8,475 nt of DNA from JBDUDR01 sp040002845 (GTDB lineage: Bacteria > Actinomycetota > Actinomycetes > Propionibacteriales > Nocardioidaceae): contig JBDUDR010000128.1 in NCBI GenBank assembly GCA_040002845.1, positions 1 to 8,475 on the forward strand. The letters run 5' to 3'. Positions 5,914 through 8,475 of the stretch are shown here, piece after piece. The position numbers and the translations under genes are program-made. A model generated the notes under the pieces. The model was not told the DNA's origin, did no database searches, and saw nothing but the letters and a program-made list of their open reading frames with translations. The stretch's first letter is position 1. Every line of letters begins with the position of its first letter.

Positions 5914-5934
5914 CATCTGATCGAGCACTAGGCT
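5907..5934 (+). promoter_or_regulatory. Putative leaderless promoter of the ABM gene
   Basis: TTGTCA (5907-5912), 16-nt spacer, TAGGCT (5929-5934), then 6 nt to the ATG at 5941. The -35 matches 5 of 6 consensus bases and lies in Zur box 2. There is no ribosome site before the ATG, consistent with transcription starting at the start codon. Confidence 0.5.
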
Positions 5935-5940
5935 CCTCGC

Positions 5941-6267
5941 ATGCTGGCAGTGACCCGATTCCGTGTGTCGAGTGAGCAGGCCACACAGTTCGGACGGGAC
6001 GTCGAGCAGGCGCTGGCTCTGCTCCGGCAGTGCTCCGGATTCATCCAGGGCGACCTGGGGCGGGCCGCTGACGATCCCACGCTGTGGGTGCTGGTGACGC
6101 GCTGGTCGAACGTGGGTTCGTATCGACGAGCATTGTCGTCCTACGAGGTCAAGGTCCACGCGATGGCGTTGTTGAGCCAGGCGATCGATGAGCCGTCGGC
6201 GTACGAGATCGTGGTCGGCGAGGGTGCGACGCCGCCCAACCAGCAGAAACCCAGAGGCGGCGCCTGA
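5941..6267 (+). CDS. Antibiotic biosynthesis monooxygenase (ABM) domain protein
   Basis: This 108-residue protein has the pattern of the small dimeric ferredoxin-like ABM fold: first strand LAVTRFRVS, helix EQATQFGRDVEQALALLRQ, the strand pair GFIQGDLGRAADDPTLWVLVTRWSN with the typical LW-V-TRW-N motif, helix VGSYRRALSSYEVKVHAMALLSQAI, and last strand SAYEIVVGEG. A Pro/Gln/Lys-rich tail follows. Members of this superfamily include oxygenases acting on quinone-like substrates, haem-degrading enzymes and proteins of unknown activity, so no substrate can be assigned. The ATG at 5941 lacks a ribosome site but has a -10-like TAGGCT 6 nt upstream. It is divergent from znuA and 66 nt before glyS on the same strand. 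The shared promoter region suggests zinc-dependent control. Confidence 0.8.
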   Translation: MLAVTRFRVSSEQATQFGRDVEQALALLRQCSGFIQGDLGRAADDPTLWVLVTRWSNVGSYRRALSSYEVKVHAMALLSQAIDEPSAYEIVVGEGATPPNQQKPRGGA

Positions 6268-6323
6268 TCGCGGCCGGGTACTCTTGGCGGTTCCGACAAC
6301 GACCCGCCGACATCCAGCCGGAT

Positions 6324-6327
6324 GGAG
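6324..6327 (+). promoter_or_regulatory. Ribosome binding site of glyS
   Basis: GGAG with a 6-nt spacer (TGAACC) to the GTG at 6334; it supports that GTG as the start. Confidence 0.65.
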
Positions 6328-6333
6328 TGAACC

Positions 6334-7737
6334 GTGGCCGCAGACCGAAACGAAGCAGTGATAAGCCTCGCAAAACGCCGGGGGTTCGTTTACCCGTGCG
6401 GCGAGATCTACGGCGGCACCCGGTCTGCTTGGGACTATGGCCCGCTCGGGATCGAGCTGAAGGACAACATCCGGCGCGAGTGGTGGCGGGAGATGGTGCA
6501 GTCTCGCGACGACATCGTCGGGCTGGATTCCTCGGTGATCTTGCCGAGCAAGGTCTGGGAGGCATCTGGGCACCTGGACGCCTTCGCTGACCCGTTGGTC
6601 GAGTGCCAGTCCTGTCACAAGCGGTTCCGGCAAGACCATCTGCAGGAGGCCTACGCCCTGCGCAAAGGGATCGCGGACCCTGACGGCGTTGCGATGGCGG
6701 ACATCCCCTGCCCGCATTGCGGTACGAGGAACGCCTGGACAGAGCCGCGGATGTTCAACGGGTTGCTCAAGACCTACCTCGGCCCGGTGGAGAACGCCGA
6801 GGGCTTGCACTACCTGCGTCCCGAGACCGCTCAGGGGATCTTCATCAACTTTGTCAACGTGATGAACTCCGCCCGCAAGAAGCCACCGTTCGGAGTCGCG
6901 CAGGTCGGTAAGAGCTTCCGCAACGAGATCACGCCGGGGAACTTCATCTTCCGGACTCGCGAGTTCGAGCAGATGGAGATGGAGTTCTTCGTCGAGCCGG
7001 GAACCGACGAGGAATGGCACGAGTACTGGCTGACCAAGCGTCATGAGTGGTATCTCCACCTTGGCCTGAGCAAGGACAACGTGCGGTTCTACGAGCATCC
7101 CCAGGAAAAGCTGTCTCATTACTCCAAGCGGACGGTCGACCTGGAATACCGCTTCAACTTCGGCGGCAAGGAGTTCGACGAGCTGGAGGGCATCGCGAAC
7201 CGGACCGACTTCGATCTCAAGACTCACTCGAAGCACTCCGGTGTCGACCTGACCTACTTCGACCAGGACAAGGGGGAGCGCTGGACGCCGTACGTGATCG
7301 AGCCGGCTGCTGGATTGACCCGAGCGACGCTCGCCTTCCTCCTGGACGCTTACGCCGAGGACGAGGCGCCCAACGCGAAGGGCGGGGTCGACAAGCGCAC
7401 GGTGCTCCGGCTCGACCCGAGACTCGCGCCCGTCAACGTTGCCGTGCTGCCGTTGTCTCGCAACGCCGACCTCACGCCGAAGGCGAAGGACCTGGCAGCC
7501 GAGCTGCGCATCCGTTGGAACGTCGAGTTCGACGACGCCGGCGCCATCGGCCGTCGCTATCGCAGGCAGGACGAGGTCGGGACGCCGTTCTGCGTCACCG
7601 TCGACTTCGACTCCCTGGACGACGACGCGGTCACCGTGCGCGAGCGCGACTCCATGCGACAGGACCGCATAGGCATCGACAGCGTGAACGGCTGGCTCCT
7701 CGAGCGTCTCGCTGACGTTGCCGGCAAGTCGAGGTAG
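6334..7737 (+). CDS. glyS: Glycyl-tRNA synthetase (class II, single-chain dimeric type)
   Basis: This enzyme charges tRNA-Gly with glycine. The 467 residues match the usual length of the bacterial homodimeric (not alpha2beta2) form. The N-terminus ISLAKRRGFVYPCGEIYGG and WDYGPLGIELKDNI is diagnostic. A zinc-ribbon insertion has C91/C94 and C126/C129. LRPETAQGIF at 161-170 and the class II motif 2 region FRNEITPGNFIFRTREFEQMEMEFF at 195-219 form the active site, and motif 3 is EPAAGLTRATL at 323-333. The C-terminal anticodon-binding domain begins near LAPVNVAVLPLS (364-375). All motifs look intact. The GTG start is supported by GGAG 6 nt upstream. The gap to the ABM gene is 66 nt, too small for a T-box leader; TACTCT at 6279-6284 is a weak -10 candidate, so co-transcription with the ABM gene is possible. 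Confidence 0.97.
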   Translation: MAADRNEAVISLAKRRGFVYPCGEIYGGTRSAWDYGPLGIELKDNIRREWWREMVQSRDDIVGLDSSVILPSKVWEASGHLDAFADPLVECQSCHKRFRQDHLQEAYALRKGIADPDGVAMADIPCPHCGTRNAWTEPRMFNGLLKTYLGPVENAEGLHYLRPETAQGIFINFVNVMNSARKKPPFGVAQVGKSFRNEITPGNFIFRTREFEQMEMEFFVEPGTDEEWHEYWLTKRHEWYLHLGLSKDNVRFYEHPQEKLSHYSKRTVDLEYRFNFGGKEFDELEGIANRTDFDLKTHSKHSGVDLTYFDQDKGERWTPYVIEPAAGLTRATLAFLLDAYAEDEAPNAKGGVDKRTVLRLDPRLAPVNVAVLPLSRNADLTPKAKDLAAELRIRWNVEFDDAGAIGRRYRRQDEVGTPFCVTVDFDSLDDDAVTVRERDSMRQDRIGIDSVNGWLLERLADVAGKSR

Positions 7738-7773
7738 GGGAATCGCCCGCGGGACGGCCCGAAGCGGCACAAT

Positions 7774-8439
7774 GTGCCCGTGCCAACTCCTGCCAAACCG
7801 GCCGATCGAGTGTTTCGGGTCATCGCGGGCGTCTTGCTGAGCGCCTCGATCGGTGCCGTGGCTGTCGGCTGCGGTGGGGACGGGGGCGCGACGGAATCAG
7901 CCAGCTCGCCGCCTTCCTCCAGCATTCCGGGCATCCACAGCCTGCCGGCCGCGGCCGCCACGCCCGGCACCAAGTTGACGCAGACCACGTCCGCAAAGGT
8001 GCTGTTCGTGCGGAACCACATGCGCAAGGGCCTGATCTCGCTCTCCATCGACTCGGTCCGAACCGGTAGCGCCGGCGATCTCGCGAACTTCATCCTGGAT
8101 CGGCAGGCGAAGTCGTCGACGCCCTACTACGTGGACGTCACGGTCACCAACGTCGGTGGTGGCCACGTCGGGGGAGCACCCGTGCCGCTGTACGGCGTGA
8201 ACGGTCACAACACGTTGTTGCCCCCGGCCGATCTGATGGGGAGCTTCAAGTCGTGCCAGACCGACCGCATCCCGCGCCATCTGGGCAGGGGGCGGTCGTT
8301 CAGCACCTGCCTGATGTTTCTCTCACCCCGGCACGGCAAGCTGACCGCCGTAGAGTTCCAGTACGCCTCGGGTGTCGAACCGGTGACCTGGGCCGTTCAT
8401 CCCCAGTCGGCCAAGCCCAAGAAGAAGCGTTCGCACTGA
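7774..8439 (+). CDS. Putative lipoprotein of unknown function
   Basis: The 221-residue product starts with a lipoprotein signal: Lys8, Arg12 and Arg15, a hydrophobic core (VIAGVLLSASIGAVAV) and lipobox AVGC with C33 as the lipidation site. A Gly/Ser/Pro-rich linker to about residue 65 follows, then a globular domain with ISLSIDSVRTG, YYVDVTVTNVGG and VEFQYASGVEPVTWAV, which reads as an immunoglobulin-like beta sandwich of the DUF4352-like type (inferred). Two cysteines, in GSFKSCQTD and RSFSTCLMF, could form a disulphide outside the membrane. The C-terminus is basic (KPKKKRSH). GTG at 7774 and GTG at 7780 are both possible starts; neither has a ribosome site, but CACAAT at 7768-7773 lies 6 nt before the second, favouring 7780 if the transcript is leaderless. 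It is 36 nt after glyS. Confidence 0.8.
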   Translation: MPVPTPAKPADRVFRVIAGVLLSASIGAVAVGCGGDGGATESASSPPSSSIPGIHSLPAAAATPGTKLTQTTSAKVLFVRNHMRKGLISLSIDSVRTGSAGDLANFILDRQAKSSTPYYVDVTVTNVGGGHVGGAPVPLYGVNGHNTLLPPADLMGSFKSCQTDRIPRHLGRGRSFSTCLMFLSPRHGKLTAVEFQYASGVEPVTWAVHPQSAKPKKKRSH

Positions 8440-8475
8440 TCGACCAGGTGTCGAGCTCTTCGGCGAAAGGGCGGC

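Noticed and set aside
6268..6333. T-box or riboswitch leader for glyS
   Set aside because: Only 66 nt separate the genes, too short for a T-box, and no T-box bulge motif is seen.
5893..7770. A 625-codon open frame on the minus strand opposite glyS and the ABM gene
   Set aside because: It is antisense to a clearly intact glycyl-tRNA synthetase and to the ABM gene, has no recognisable motif, and long antisense frames are expected in GC-rich DNA.
8440..8454. Inverted repeat TCGAC-CAGGT-GTCGA after the lipoprotein stop, possible terminator
   Set aside because: The stem is only 5 bp, there is no T run, and the window ends too soon to judge it.

Overview
The window looks like chromosomal DNA of a high-GC actinobacterium. 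Reading frames are GC-rich, GTG starts are common, the zinc repressor is of the Zur (FurB) type with every metal ligand recognisable, and several genes appear to be transcribed without a leader. I cannot name the genus from the sequence.

Layout, left to right. (1) 2-289, plus: the C-terminal end of a sirtuin (Sir2) cut by the window edge. (2) 290-517: no gene; relatively AT-rich, with one terminator-like hairpin. (3) 518-961, plus: a small unrecognised Cys-rich protein whose frame is broken by one in-frame TGA at 767-769 and then continues, without any start codon, to a second TGA followed at once by a strong hairpin. (4) 1130-1804, plus: an unrecognised two-part protein with an N-terminal helix-hairpin-helix-like segment. 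(5) 1871-2659, minus: a class I SAM-dependent methyltransferase. (6) 2660-2794: an intergenic stretch with 21-bp tandem repeats. (7) 5876 down to 2795, minus: a complete zinc uptake operon in the order znuA, znuC, znuB, zur. (8) 5941-6267, plus: a small antibiotic-biosynthesis-monooxygenase (ABM) fold protein, divergent from znuA. (9) 6334-7737, plus: glycyl-tRNA synthetase. (10) 7774-8439, plus: a lipoprotein of unknown function.

The best-supported system is the zinc module. ZnuA (lipoprotein zinc binder), ZnuC (ATPase) and ZnuB (permease) form an importer, and Zur, the zinc-sensing repressor, is the last gene of the same operon. Two identical 16-bp copies of a Zur-box-like sequence, 22 bp apart, lie across the znuA promoter and also cover the -35 element of the divergent ABM gene. 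One repressor could therefore control itself, the importer and the neighbour. An unusual detail is that the His-rich metal-binding stretch normally found in the ZnuA loop is absent there, while ZnuB carries a 48-residue C-terminal tail with 13 histidines.

I did not find CRISPR arrays, tRNA or rRNA genes, insertion sequences or phage genes. The novel candidates are the interrupted Cys-rich gene, the relocated His-rich tail, the shared divergent Zur-controlled promoter and the 21-bp repeats.
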